A stretch of 64,000 nt of DNA from Brevipalpus yothersi (Eukaryota; Arthropoda; Arachnida; Trombidiformes; Tenuipalpidae), in NCBI GenBank assembly GCA_003956705.1, contig QZCP01000279.1:186001-250000 (forward strand), given 5' to 3'. The notes beneath the pieces were generated by a model. It was not told the DNA's origin. It ran no database searches and saw only the letters and a program-made list of their open reading frames with translations. Positions 10,701 through 21,464 of this stretch are shown piece after piece (the stretch's first letter is position 1; every line of letters starts with the position of its first letter). The position numbers and the translations under genes are program-made.

Positions 10701-11643
10701 TCATAGCATTGTTTTAGAGAAAAGAGTGCCATCCTGAACCCACGAAAGACCAGAAGTTGAAGAGCGATTTTGACCATTCTCTGAGCCCTCAAATGAAGGA
10801 CAAAAAGTTAACATTTCACGGCGATATTCTTCTAAAGTGCGAGGATCTAATTCTGAAAAGATTATTGCGTTCGGATCATTGCTATCTTGGGGAAGATCGT
10901 AAATCTGGGCAGCTAATTGTATGACTGATTGGCGAACTTTGGAAGCGAAAATTTGAGGTTCATTTCGGAATAATGCAATGCAATCATTCAAATACGATCC
11001 TCTCATCTTGTCATAGTCTATAAGCTCGATTTCTCTCTCGAAATCATGGAAGATATTCCTTGTGTGAAGAATAATCTGCCATAGATGGTTGACATTTGCT
11101 GTCCAATCAGGAAACGCAATTGTTAAATTGAGTTTGCCGGTAATAGGGTCTACGAGAGGATGAAATGGGATAGGATGGAAAAAGAGTTCCTGGAGAAGGT
11201 AGAGAAGAAATTCATGAAAACTATCCAACAAATTGGGTTCAAATTAATCAATCACTCACAGGCATTGTTGGAGAACATTCCGGAACAAGAAGAGTAAATC
11301 TCAATATGGCCTCTCTGTATACACCTTCATGAATGAACATTACTCCAAACCATTCTATCAGATAGAGATTCATACACTCATGGTTACGGTGAATGATAAT
11401 GTCTTTTTTTCATTTCGATTACTTACTTAATGGGGATTGGTAAGATGGCACAACATAGACATGGTTAATTGCTTGTTTTTGCAACAGAACGCTGTAGAGC
11501 AACAGAAAACAAGAAAAATCAATTCAAATTTATTCATCAAAATAAAATCGAAAAAGAAAGAGGGATACTCACAATTCTTTCACTAATCTATGCTCAAAGA
11601 ATATCTGTGAACATTGATCCAAAACTTTGGAGGAATCACTCAT
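10701..11643 (-). CDS. AKTIP: AKT-interacting protein (Fused toes homologue), inactive E2 variant
   Basis: Four exons (11643-11573, 11491-11427, 11354-11260, 11189-10701) join to 239 residues. The fold is a ubiquitin-conjugating enzyme variant: YVVPSYQSPL then WFGVMFIHEGVYREAILRFTL, then FHPIPFHPLVDPITGKLNL and HLWQIILHTRNIF. The active-site Cys that E2 enzymes carry after the HPN region is not present, as expected for FTS/AKTIP. In animals FTS forms the FHF complex with Hook and FHIP proteins and links dynein to Rab5 endosomes. The protein is slightly shorter than the human one at the N-terminus. The exon joins keep frame and reproduce the family alignment. Confidence 0.9.
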
Positions 11644-12577
11644 AATTAACAAAAAGTTCACTGTCCAAAAAAAGAGCAAAAAATAATCAAAAATGTACTG
11701 TTTACATTGTTCACTTGAAAACATGCAGCAACAACATTGGGAACATGTGACACATCTTCTCTCTCTCGCTTGGAGCAGTTGATCAAGAATATTGATTCAA
11801 GGCGTGAGCTTTGAATTGCACTGTAATGAGGCTACATTTCGGAATTAATTTGCACTTTTAAATTTTCAATTGACTGAAAAAATTGCCCATAGAGGAGTTT
11901 TATTTCGTGATACTTGAACAAAATTTGCCATCAAAAAGGATTGACAATTTTTCGGAGCTCACTGCCAGAATTAAATCATTTGAGAGCATTTCATGAGCAC
12001 AATTAAATCTTAGAATCGGATGTATCGAAGAGAGAAAAGACTAATCGAAATCGTGGAAAAGAATAATGTTTCTCACTCTATCAATTTTTTCAGTCTCTCA
12101 AATCGTTTTTTCCTTTAGTTTGAATTTTCTAGCGAAATGAATAGAGATTATTTTGATCAGAGAAAGCTTATTGCATAATTTTTTGCAACTCAATAAAACT
12201 TTTGTTGCGTCATGGCGGAACATACTAGCGGCATTGCTAGCTGGCGGCGGGCAAATATGATGTAATCAATGATTTTGATTGGACAAATTCTCGAAGAATT
12301 TCATTTTAATATTTTTGGGACATTTCATCTTCCCGCCTTTGGTCCCTCAAAACATGTAAGAGCTTCAAAAGTGCATATTTTTGCATTATTTTGAATGTTT
12401 TGATGAGCTTTTCTTAGCTCTATTCTCAGAGTTCTTGATCAATCGTTTGTACGATAAAATTTCTAACGTATTTAGACTCGTCTCGACATGTTACTCGTGT
12501 AAGGTTCTACACATTGATTCTCTATTGCAATCATCTCTGTAACAACGATCAATCCCAGGACAAGCTTACTCATCGAG
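11644..12577. other. intergenic region between AKTIP and SMOC-like gene
   Basis: No gene or repeat recognised. The two flanking genes diverge, so promoters of both should lie here. A GC-richer patch (around 12215-12255, GGCGGAACATACTAGCGG onward) stands out from the AT-rich background and may be promoter-proximal. Confidence 0.4.
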
Positions 12578-14151
12578 ATGTTCTTTTTTGATATCCATCA
12601 CTTGCTCTTGTATATCTTCTATTTCGTCCCTCAAGTAAGATATATTTGAAAATCTCAAACAGCATATTGATTCCTTTGTCTCTTCATTCTAGTTCATCGA
12701 ATTGTCTTCCCTCATCACCCATTGCGATCACTCATCCCTTGTTAATTGTAGAAATGAAGGGTCACTGTGTTCTGAAGATGAGATAACTTTTGAGAGCGAA
12801 TGCGACTTTCGTTATGCTCAATGTGATGGCAAAGAAATTAAAATAGCTTATACTGAAGCCTGTTCCAAGTGTCGAACTGAGGTTTATCAAAAAAGTCAAG
12901 AAACAAATAGCAAGCAACAGGATCCAATTTATCTGTGAGCAATGTCCTCCAAAACACATTATGATCCCTACAACAATCTATTGATAGAAAAAATAATCAT
13001 TATTTTTCCGAATATTTTAGGCCGAAGTGTGATAAAAATACTGGACTTTATCTGGTCACACAGTGTCATGATGAGAAAAGTGAGGAAACTTCAAATTTCA
13101 GATAAATTTTACAATTATGAGAATTATTTTCTAATATTCTGTCATTATCATCAACAGATATTTGTTGGTGTGTCGAGAAAACGTCAGGAAAACCGATTGC
13201 TGGAACTTCTAAGCCAAGGGAAGAGCATCGAAATGATTACTGTAAAAGGCTCTCCAAAACTGGAAGCAATAGAGGTGGAAGAAAAAAGTGTACAAGAAAA
13301 GAGCGCGAAAAAATTGTTGATAAAATGATGGAAGAAATATCAAAAGAATATGAGGAAATTGTGGGAGAAAAGAAAGATACTCGAACTGTTCTCAAATGGA
13401 AGTTTGTTAACTTGGATATAAATTCAGATAAAGTATTGGACAAGAATGAAACTCGTGAAATAAGAAGGATGATAAAAATAATTAAAAATCAGATGAGAAC
13501 TCCCAGGCGTTGTGGCAAAGCCTTTTTTCGTCAAATAGACCGCGATATGGATGAGGTAATCTCAAAAACTGAATGGATAAGCTATTTCCTCCATATTAAT
13601 CTGGATTCATCGATTCCAAGTAAGTGCTTGGTCATATTATTGCTCCTATCTGTGAAGTTTAGCATTTTTTAATCTTTACCAGATAGCACACTGATATGGT
13701 CACTCAGTGAGGATGAAACAAGTGTCGAAAGATCTCCAATATGGACGAAAAAAGATCTAGAACGATTGGATGAGGACCGTAATTCAGATCAAGAAGACAT
13801 GGAGCAGGGTGGTGATATCGATAGAATACAAATGCAACCAAATTGTTCCGCATTACGAGCAAAAAGATTAGCTGAAGAGAAAAATACTTCTAATTCGAAG
13901 GTGATTTTGAATCTACTGCCTAAGATTTTTCACGTATCCGAGTAATTCGAATAATAATAGTCTGTTTTTTTCTGGTTCATTAGATTTTCATTCCTGAATG
14001 TAAACTCGATAATCTTGAACTATATGAGGAAGCTCAGTGTTTTCAAAATGCTGGCTTTTGCTTCTGTGTTCATCCCAAGGATGGAATAGTAGTTCGAGGA
14101 CCGAGAATGTGGACTAGATATCCAGCCAAGCCAATATGTCCCAGAGATTAG
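12578..14151 (+). CDS. SMOC: SMOC-like secreted Kazal / thyroglobulin / EF-hand protein
   Basis: Six exons (12578-12634, 12693-12934, 13021-13079, 13158-13619, 13683-13900, 13984-14151) join to 401 residues. Seen: a hydrophobic signal peptide (MFFFDIHHLLLYIFYFVPQ); a Kazal/follistatin-like module (NCRNEGSLCSED ... ECDFRYAQC); a thyroglobulin type-1 repeat (LPKCDKNTGLYLVTQCHDEK joined to ICWCVEKTSGKPIAGTS); a basic linker; an extracellular calcium-binding EF-hand pair (LDINSDKVLDKNE and IDRDMDEVISKTEW); and a second thyroglobulin-like repeat at the C-terminus with CFCV in place of CWCV. SMOC proteins (Drosophila magu/pentagone) bind heparan sulfate and modulate BMP signalling. The module order differs from canonical SMOC. 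Testican (SPOCK) also ends in a thyroglobulin repeat, so the family assignment is SMOC/testican superfamily, SMOC favoured by the first repeat. Confidence 0.8.
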
Positions 14152-14363
14152 CAAATTCCAAAGTTTAGCTAGAAGAATGAATGCAAAAGTTATCATCAAA
14201 AGCATCTAACTCATGGGCTTTCTTATCTTCTCTCGATGAAATGAAAAACAATGCTATTCATAGCGTCCTATTAACACCTCTCTGAGGAAAGAGAGGAAAG
14301 AGAACATCACTTCAATCAGTGCCACTAATTAACTCGTAAAAAGTAATATCATTCGTTTTCAAG

Positions 14364-17300
14364 ATGTTTGTCCATTTTTTTCTTTCGATTCTTGTGTTTT
14401 CAATTCCTTGTAATTCCATAAGTAAGTGATGTCCTGTCCGTATATGAAGAATAAATTTTTAGACGGATTTTTCTGCTACTTGAGAGTTCGACAATTGTTT
14501 GTTAATTGAGATCAATCATATCGTCTCACACCCTCATTAAAGATTTTCTTGAGGAGCTTAATCAATATGATTAAATCGTCCTCTTACTTCACATTTCAGC
14601 TTATCCACAATTGTACGATACATCAAAAGAGTCTCCGCCGACCCAAAATGAGGTGATTTCTGCTACGTTAAGAGATCTGGTAAATATTGAATACCTTCAA
14701 AGCGGGCGTATTTCATGAGAACAATGAGAAACTCAATCAAATTGAATATCCAACTTTTTTCATAGGTAACAGGATATGTATATCAAATAAAACAGTACAT
14801 CAGTACCACAAGAGGATTTTTTCGGACTGACATAACAGATGGAAAGGTTTCAATTCAACTATACCAGAGCAAGGATTCTCCTACCCGATATGAAATTAAA
14901 GGTATGTTGATTTGTTACTCTGGATCTGGATACACCACTGAAAACTTTTCATTAAAGATGGTAATTGTGAGGACACAAATTGGCCGGTAGCTGAAGATGA
15001 GCGATGGTTCCTGCTTGCGGGTCCTTACACCCTTCTACAAAGTGAAGCTTTCGAGTGTTACGATACAGACCTCGAGGTAATGAGAGGAGAATCAGTCCTC
15101 TAGAATCTTTATGAATTTTGGAATCAATTCATTTTGTCTCAATTCTGATCTATTCTTTCCATTTAGAAATTAATAGATTCCGAGATGAGCTTACAGCTTG
15201 TTAGAAAATTATTAGGAGTTTTAAGCCACCGGAGCAGCCTCATTATTTGCTCAAACCAAATCGAAAATCAAACGCTTTGTTCCAGACCCCAGATCCATTG
15301 TAGTCCATTGACAATTTCGTAATTGAAAGAGTTCATAGATGCTCTTAGAGTTATATTTTCGCTTAATTCTCCAATCATTCATTGAACTCTACTTAAGATC
15401 GAAATTGTTGCTAATAGGGCTAGAGTTGAAAAATTACTTGAAAAATTTGAGTTTAATCGACATTTTCATGCACGCATAATTTTAAAGCTTTGAATAGCAT
15501 TGATCTGATCAATTATATTCCTCCAAACATTTTTTGATCTGATTAATCATGGGCTTATAATTTTTGGGTTCCTAATAGGTTCATACCGAAGAAATACGTG
15601 GGTACAAAAACTTAAAAGAAGAAATCAAAAAATGCAACTCACCTGATTCCGAAGTGAAGATTTCATGGATTTTTCCCGGTAAGCTCAATCTAAATCTCTA
15701 AAAGGCAAACTTAGTTCAATTCTAGAATTTTATAGACGAACATAAGGAAAAACCAATTGCTATACGCATCGAAACACTATCAGATAAATTCCAACTCGAA
15801 ATTTTCGAACGAATACCATTAGGAGAAAAAGAAGAGAGTACAATTCTCAGGGTAAAAAACAACTCTAAATGAAACTAAACGAGCCAGATACTGATAAATT
15901 CTAATTATTAACCTAGCTTCCACCAGGAAATGGCTGCACTAATTTGAAATTGACAGAAACTTTCATGGCAAACTCACCTTCCATGGACGATATCCGATTT
16001 ACTTCTGTTCTAAGTCAACCTGATTTGGGGGTACCAGCTCGATCAGAAGTATTTATTGATCAAGATCATCAGTATGCGCGTCTCGAATCGTTTGAGGATG
16101 AAACTTCGATTGTGTACGACTTAAAATTAGGAGTTCAATACCATTTCATGCGAAAGCAAGGGGAAATTCTATGTGAATTGGGACCAATCCAAGATGGACC
16201 TCTTCAAACAATCTGGAAATGGCTACAAGCATACCAGGACAATTTCAAATCTCAAGGAAAATTTGATCAAGTCCAATACTTGGGAAAAGGTTTTTGTGTA
16301 AGTTATAAAGGCACTGATTAAGGCATTATCAGTCTAAATGTTTAATTGAATCAAAAATTACCCCCAAAAGAACTCAGGAAAAATATTAACTTGCCATATT
16401 TGGGAGCTAATTGGAACAAACTATTTGGAGCAAGGAACTAAATATGACAAATTCGTGGTGGTATTCTATGCTTTCGAAAAGGTTGTAATGAGCTTAAATT
16501 GCAATCAAAATCCTAAAGTTCTTAATTTTCTTTGCATTAGAAGCAGAGAGGTGATCAAATATTCCATATTCCCTCATCATTTGAGCAATTAGGATACAAA
16601 AAGAAGGTAAATACAACTCAGTATAGACAATGGATAATTTTTCTGGGCCAAATTCTCCTGTTTGACATGAGTTGAGATCAGAGTCAAACAGATCAAATTA
16701 TTTTTTTCAATAGTGAATAGTAAAACTTAACAAGTGAATTTCAATTTCGATTAAGTAGCTAAGGTTGGCTTGCACCGTGAAAACTTTTATTTCTACTCAA
16801 TTTTTTCAAATTCTCGAAAATTCTAGACATTAGAATATCCTGAACTCGATTCGATTTTTTTCTAGATTTGCCATCCTTTAAGAAAATTTTCTACATCAAG
16901 TTTGAGAGAATCATCAAATCTGTTCTGATTTTTCTCCCTAAATTTGAGCATTCTTACAAATTCTAAATGAACTCTCCGTCAAAGTTCACTTTTTCTTACA
17001 ACTCAAGGCATCTTTTAACAACGAAAACAGCTTTTATCCCTTCATAAGCTAGAAAACATAAAACTCAATTCACCAGGTTAATTTTTAGTCCACAAATTCA
17101 AACTTTTTAACTCTTGACACCCAGAAAAACTGAGTATTGACTTAAAAACTCCTAATTAACAAATGCATTTTTTTCAACAAGAATGAAAAGTTTTCAAGAG
17201 AATTCTGGCAGCGAAGGGATATTCATGCTTTCTCAAATCCAACCTATGAAGAAATCATGGACACCGAATATCGTCTAGAAAAATGTTTTGATTATCCAGA

Positions 17301-19216
17301 GTTTCGGAAAACATTTGACTTCTCATTGGCATTAGATGGAGGTGAGTGTATTCTCATGAGCTCCATCATATGTCATCATATGATTTATATTTGCAGGAGA
17401 TCCTACCGAATTCCGTCGATTATTTGAAATATCAGATCAAATCAGAAAAGGAATTCGAGAATCGTTCAATTCAAGAGAAACAATATCACTTTCTAGAATC
17501 ATTGGAATCGAATTAGTTCAAATGGAGGGAGGATCTGATCGAAGAATTCTAGCTGCAGTCAGTTTTGTGACTAAGCCAGCCATGCAAAGTAAGTGCTGCA
17601 AGTTTGGGGGCCATAAATTTATTTGTTTAACTAATTTTTTCTGAATCATCCCAATGATTATTAGAATCTTTCCTTATTACTGATGTTAATGTTGATCTTG
17701 AGTCATTGAAAAGCAAAGCAGAAAATTTACCACTTCATGTGTGTATGACATCGCTTTCAGAAAAGAATATCAGGTAAGTTTTGATTGAGTAATTCTCGAC
17801 TTTCGATTGATTCAGTTTCTCTCTAGATATTTCATCTTCTATCGAGCTGAAAACCTTTGCATTGGTTTAACTGATGAGGAAGCATCAACAATTGACACCA
17901 AAAATGGCAAGACTTTCTGTCAAATGTATCAGAACAAAGCTAGTGAGCCCAAAAACGTTGTCCTAGAGAAAGGTGTGGAAGATTTGGCCGATGAACTCCA
18001 AGAATTTGTTTCACAACAACCAGCATTCTCTGTTAATTTTGGTGATAGACAGAGAAAAATGCGAATAATGAAAGTTTTTAGCCATAAGGCCTCATCATCA
18101 GCTTACGATTATCCAACTTCTGTTTCTCTACAGAAGAAATTTGTATCTGAGGACAAAAAGAAAGTGACCACAATACAGGCATCTATGGCCGATTGTCGTC
18201 GAATTTGCAAGGACGCCGAATTGACCCAATGCAATGCATTCTCATATTGTGAAACACCAAAAGGAATCGGTGAATGTTCCTTGGTCAGCCATTCTACAGC
18301 AATCTCTGATCCTTCTATCGTTCAGGATAGTCCCGATTGTGACATGTACACACTTTCATCTTTTTCTTTGTTCGAAAAAGGTGAAGAGGCTCATGTGAAA
18401 TTTACTCAATCCTACGAATCTTCTGCCGATGGAGATCCAGAACTTTGTGCTAAAAAGTGTTTGGATGACAATAAATGCAAATCATTCGCTGTCTGTCGGG
18501 GTTCTGACCTTACTTTTGGGTGTGATTTCTTCTCGAAACCCAGACCACCTGTATCCATGGATCATGAACAATTATGCACCTTATATTCACGTAAGTTCCA
18601 TGGACAATTACAGCTCTTCGATAGAACTTGGATATGAATATTTTCGATGAGATCTAAAGAATTTTTTCTTCTTCCTTCTACCTTCTGCTTTCTTTACATT
18701 TTTATTACAGCTCGTGATGCATTCTCCTTTGGTGTTACAAACGATAATATTGTTCAGGATATCTTCGTAAGCCGAGAATCTGTACCATTCAAATTATGTT
18801 CTCAAATGTGCCAACGTTCCAAAGAGGTAGCTTGTATGTCATTCAATTATTGTGAAGAAAGCAATCAATGTCAATTAGCTAGTGCTACTGTGGCTTCAAC
18901 TTCGAACCTCAAAAAAGTTCCAGGGTGTACTAATTATCAGAGAGACTACGATTATACACCCCCAAATCGAGGCCCAATAAGCCCATCTGTGGAAACAGTT
19001 ACTACTCTATCTGGTGCCGGAGTTTTCGGAATTGTGGTCACTTTCTTTATTATTGGATTAGCTTTCGGTGCCATCGGTCTCATAATGGTACTTCAATATC
19101 GAGCTCGAATTGCTGTCAGTAATCTCAGTTTAAGCACATTCCGTTGGCATCGTCAACAGGACGAAGTGGAAGTGGGACCACCAGAGATAAGTGATAATGG
19201 TAACCAAAGCTTATAA
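14364..19216 (+). CDS. LolA-like/PAN-domain type I membrane protein, paralogue A
   Basis: Fourteen exons (14364-14421, 14600-14679, 14766-14901, 14957-15076, 15589-15678, 15736-15851, 15917-16289, 16378-16481, 16541-16606, 17182-17341, 17397-17588, 17665-17773, 17827-18590, 18711-19216) join to 957 residues. Seen: a signal peptide (FVHFFLSILVFSIPCNS); repeated beta-rich ectodomain units with a LPPGNGC box and ARLESFEDETSIVYDLKLG; three Cys-rich PAN/Apple modules (for example CRRICKDAELTQCNAFSYC, CAKKCLDDNKCKSFAVC and CSQMCQRSKEVACMSFNYC); one transmembrane helix (GAGVFGIVVTFFIIGLAF); and a cytoplasmic tail of about 50 residues. The architecture resembles arthropod and nematode proteins annotated as LolA-like plus Apple domain; ligand and role are unknown. 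The exon ending at 16289 must use a weak GTTTTT donor, since the better GTAAGT eight bases on breaks the frame. Confidence 0.75.
15167..15322 (+). other. possible alternative terminal exon of paralogue A
   Basis: Inside an intron that is unusually long for this gene (15077-15588), a strong pyrimidine tract and TAG acceptor at 15164-15166 open 51 codons in the same phase as the preceding exon, ending at TAA 15320-15322. Splicing to it would give a short secreted form of the protein with no PAN modules or membrane anchor. It may equally be chance. Confidence 0.25.
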
Positions 19217-19476
19217 ATTAACTGATATGAGCTCACAGATGAATTGATAAACTCTCTATAAATGATAAACTTCAAATTCTCATAGAGCTTATCAGTGTTT
19301 TTTGTTTTCAAGAAACTAGATAATATGTAATAATGAATGGTTGATAATGAATAATGAGGCAATCAAATTGATTGGAAGAACAATTTTTTATTATCAATCT
19401 GATCGAAGGAATAATTTTTTCCTGATACATCGAATCAAAAACTTGTTTCGATGAAGTTTCGATGCAACTTCTGATC

Positions 19477-19477
<1 letters not shown>

Positions 19478-19526
<49 letters not shown>
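19478..19526. repeat. (CT)n microsatellite
   Basis: About 24 CT dinucleotides between the convergent paralogue A and the four-pass orphan gene. Confidence 0.95.
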
Positions 19527-19531
<5 letters not shown>

Positions 19532-19649
19532 AGCCAAGACATTAATTTCATCGCTTCGCATGATCGATTATAATCAAAGTGAAAATTTGTCGAGCGCAGT
19601 TTGTGATGGTGTTTTAAATCAGATGAATGAATTTATTGGATAGCAATCT

Positions 19650-20138
19650 TTATGCTTGAAGGTATCCTTGGTAAAAAGTTTTCTGCTCTAGCATGAACAA
19701 GTAAAAGAAGATTGAATGCATCGAGGATACAAGAGGTAGTAAGAGAGATGTCAAAATTAATCCAACCGGATCACCAGAGTAGTTGATCTCCAAAGATGTG
19801 GTGAGAATTCCAATACACGAGAGAAATGTGAAAAAGAGTAAAAAATGAAAATTACCACTGAACACAGCCACAAAACCGAAGCCCAAGTATACCAATATCA
19901 ATGATATTCTCGTTTGAAACAGAATCATTTGAATACGTGTTAATTCAGAGGTATCCGTTGATATATTCTCTTCATCGGACCATTGAATTTTTGGTTGAAA
20001 AAATGCACTTATAATGATGAAAGTAATTGCTAATGTCGATAAAAGAAGAACAAAAATGAGGAGATACTTGGTTGCATGGAATGCATTCTTTTTCCATGAT
20101 ACTGGATAACGACTTGGAACAATTTCACATGAGTCCAT
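19650..20138 (-). CDS. orphan four-pass membrane protein
   Basis: Single-exon ORF of 162 residues from an ATG at 20138. Four hydrophobic segments are clear: YLLIFVLLLSTLAITFIII, ISLILVYLGFGFVAVF, FLLFFTFLSCIGILTT and VGLILTSLLLPLVSSMHSIF. Both termini are predicted to be cytoplasmic, and an acidic Ser/Thr-rich loop separates the first two helices. The layout is that of MARVEL- or tetraspan-like small proteins, but no diagnostic motif (such as tetraspanin CCG) is present. It lies between two tandem paralogues on the opposite strand. The absence of introns is unusual in this window. I do not recognise the family. Confidence 0.55.
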   Translation of the reverse strand: MDSCEIVPSRYPVSWKKNAFHATKYLLIFVLLLSTLAITFIIISAFFQPKIQWSDEENISTDTSELTRIQMILFQTRISLILVYLGFGFVAVFSGNFHFLLFFTFLSCIGILTTSLEINYSGDPVGLILTSLLLPLVSSMHSIFFYLFMLEQKTFYQGYLQA

Positions 20139-21464
20139 GACTAATTAATGTGTGAACTTTGAGTAGAGCTTTATCATACGTAAAGAGAGAACTTTTTTCC
20201 ATTAGTATGAACAAGCTTCGATGTTTAAACGAAATGAGATTTCCAGAATCACTGGAAATTTGTGATCGTTCTCATGTTATCATTACAATCATAAAAGAAT
20301 TGTTCTCTCTGTATTGAATGGTAGATCGAAACAATGTGTCCACTCATGATATAACAATGAGCTTTTGTTGAGTAGCAAGTGAAGATAGATATAATCAACA
20401 AGTTCACCAAATATTCACTTGATTATCAGTAGAGACATTCAATTAGTAAGATGAAGCCTGATAAGATTTTTTGCACCAGAAAAGTTAAAACTTGCACTCT
20501 TCATAATGAATATCAATTTTCGATGGCAGGAAGATGCTTGAAAAAAATGAACCTCCGTCAGAATATCATCATCAAATTTGACTGTCATGAAATATCATCT
20601 TTGGATACGATGTGAAACTTTAACAAAATTGAAAAGTTCTTGCAACGTTTCAGTCAAATTACTCAAACGAATCAATTGAGTCATGTGCACTTGTTAGTGT
20701 AAATTGTCGTCTCTTCTCATTTTCAGAAGAAAAAGAGGAAAAATTTTATTATTGACCTAAAAATAATGAGTCAAGCATGTTCATTGAGGAAGGGAAACAA
20801 TCGGTTGCTATTTGAGAGAGTAGATAGTGTATTCATTACAAAATTGATTTGTCTTATTGCCTCTTTTTTCATCCAAGCTTTCTTATCTTGTAATTGACGC
20901 TTTATCATTGTGCATTGTGCCAATCTTGATGATCAGGATATCCTGTGATCGATGAAAACATGACAGACATGAAAACTTGCCAATTCAGCTGTACTTCATC
21001 GAAAATTTTGATCACAGAGACACTGGCTAAGTCTATTTGAATAAAACAAAAATTGAAGAGATTAGAATTGTTTTCTTTAATCTTTCATGATGAAGTTCTG
21101 CTCCATTTTCAGTACTCTATACTTCACCACCCTTTTCCTTCTTGACACAAGACGAAGAATAGATTGCAATAATTAACCAATGGCCTTTCAACAGAGGTTA
21201 ACACTCATCACTTATTAAGCTTCTTGCAAAATTAAAATAGAATACTTCTCTGAATATGATTTCAAGCCTCCTTGGGTACTGATTGGAAAATTTTATCTTG
21301 AGTCAGGATATTCACACAATCAAGTCTACAACAATTGGATGAGTGATAAGACTGGGATGATCAAAATTTTCCCCCAAACCCTTTCACAGGCAAAGCGGAA
21401 CGTTCGTTAATGGCTTTTCAATCAAATTGTTGACCAAGTTTTTTTACCATTAATAATCTTCAAT
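20139..21464. other. intergenic region upstream of paralogue B
   Basis: AT-rich, with stop codons in all frames and no recognised gene, RNA or repeat. It contains the 5' regions of the four-pass gene (minus) and of paralogue B (plus). Confidence 0.45.

Noticed and set aside
16290..16321. GTAAGT donor at 16298 for exon 7 of paralogue A
   Set aside because: Joining there gives an immediate TAA in the next exon, whereas the GTTTTT donor at 16290 keeps the frame.
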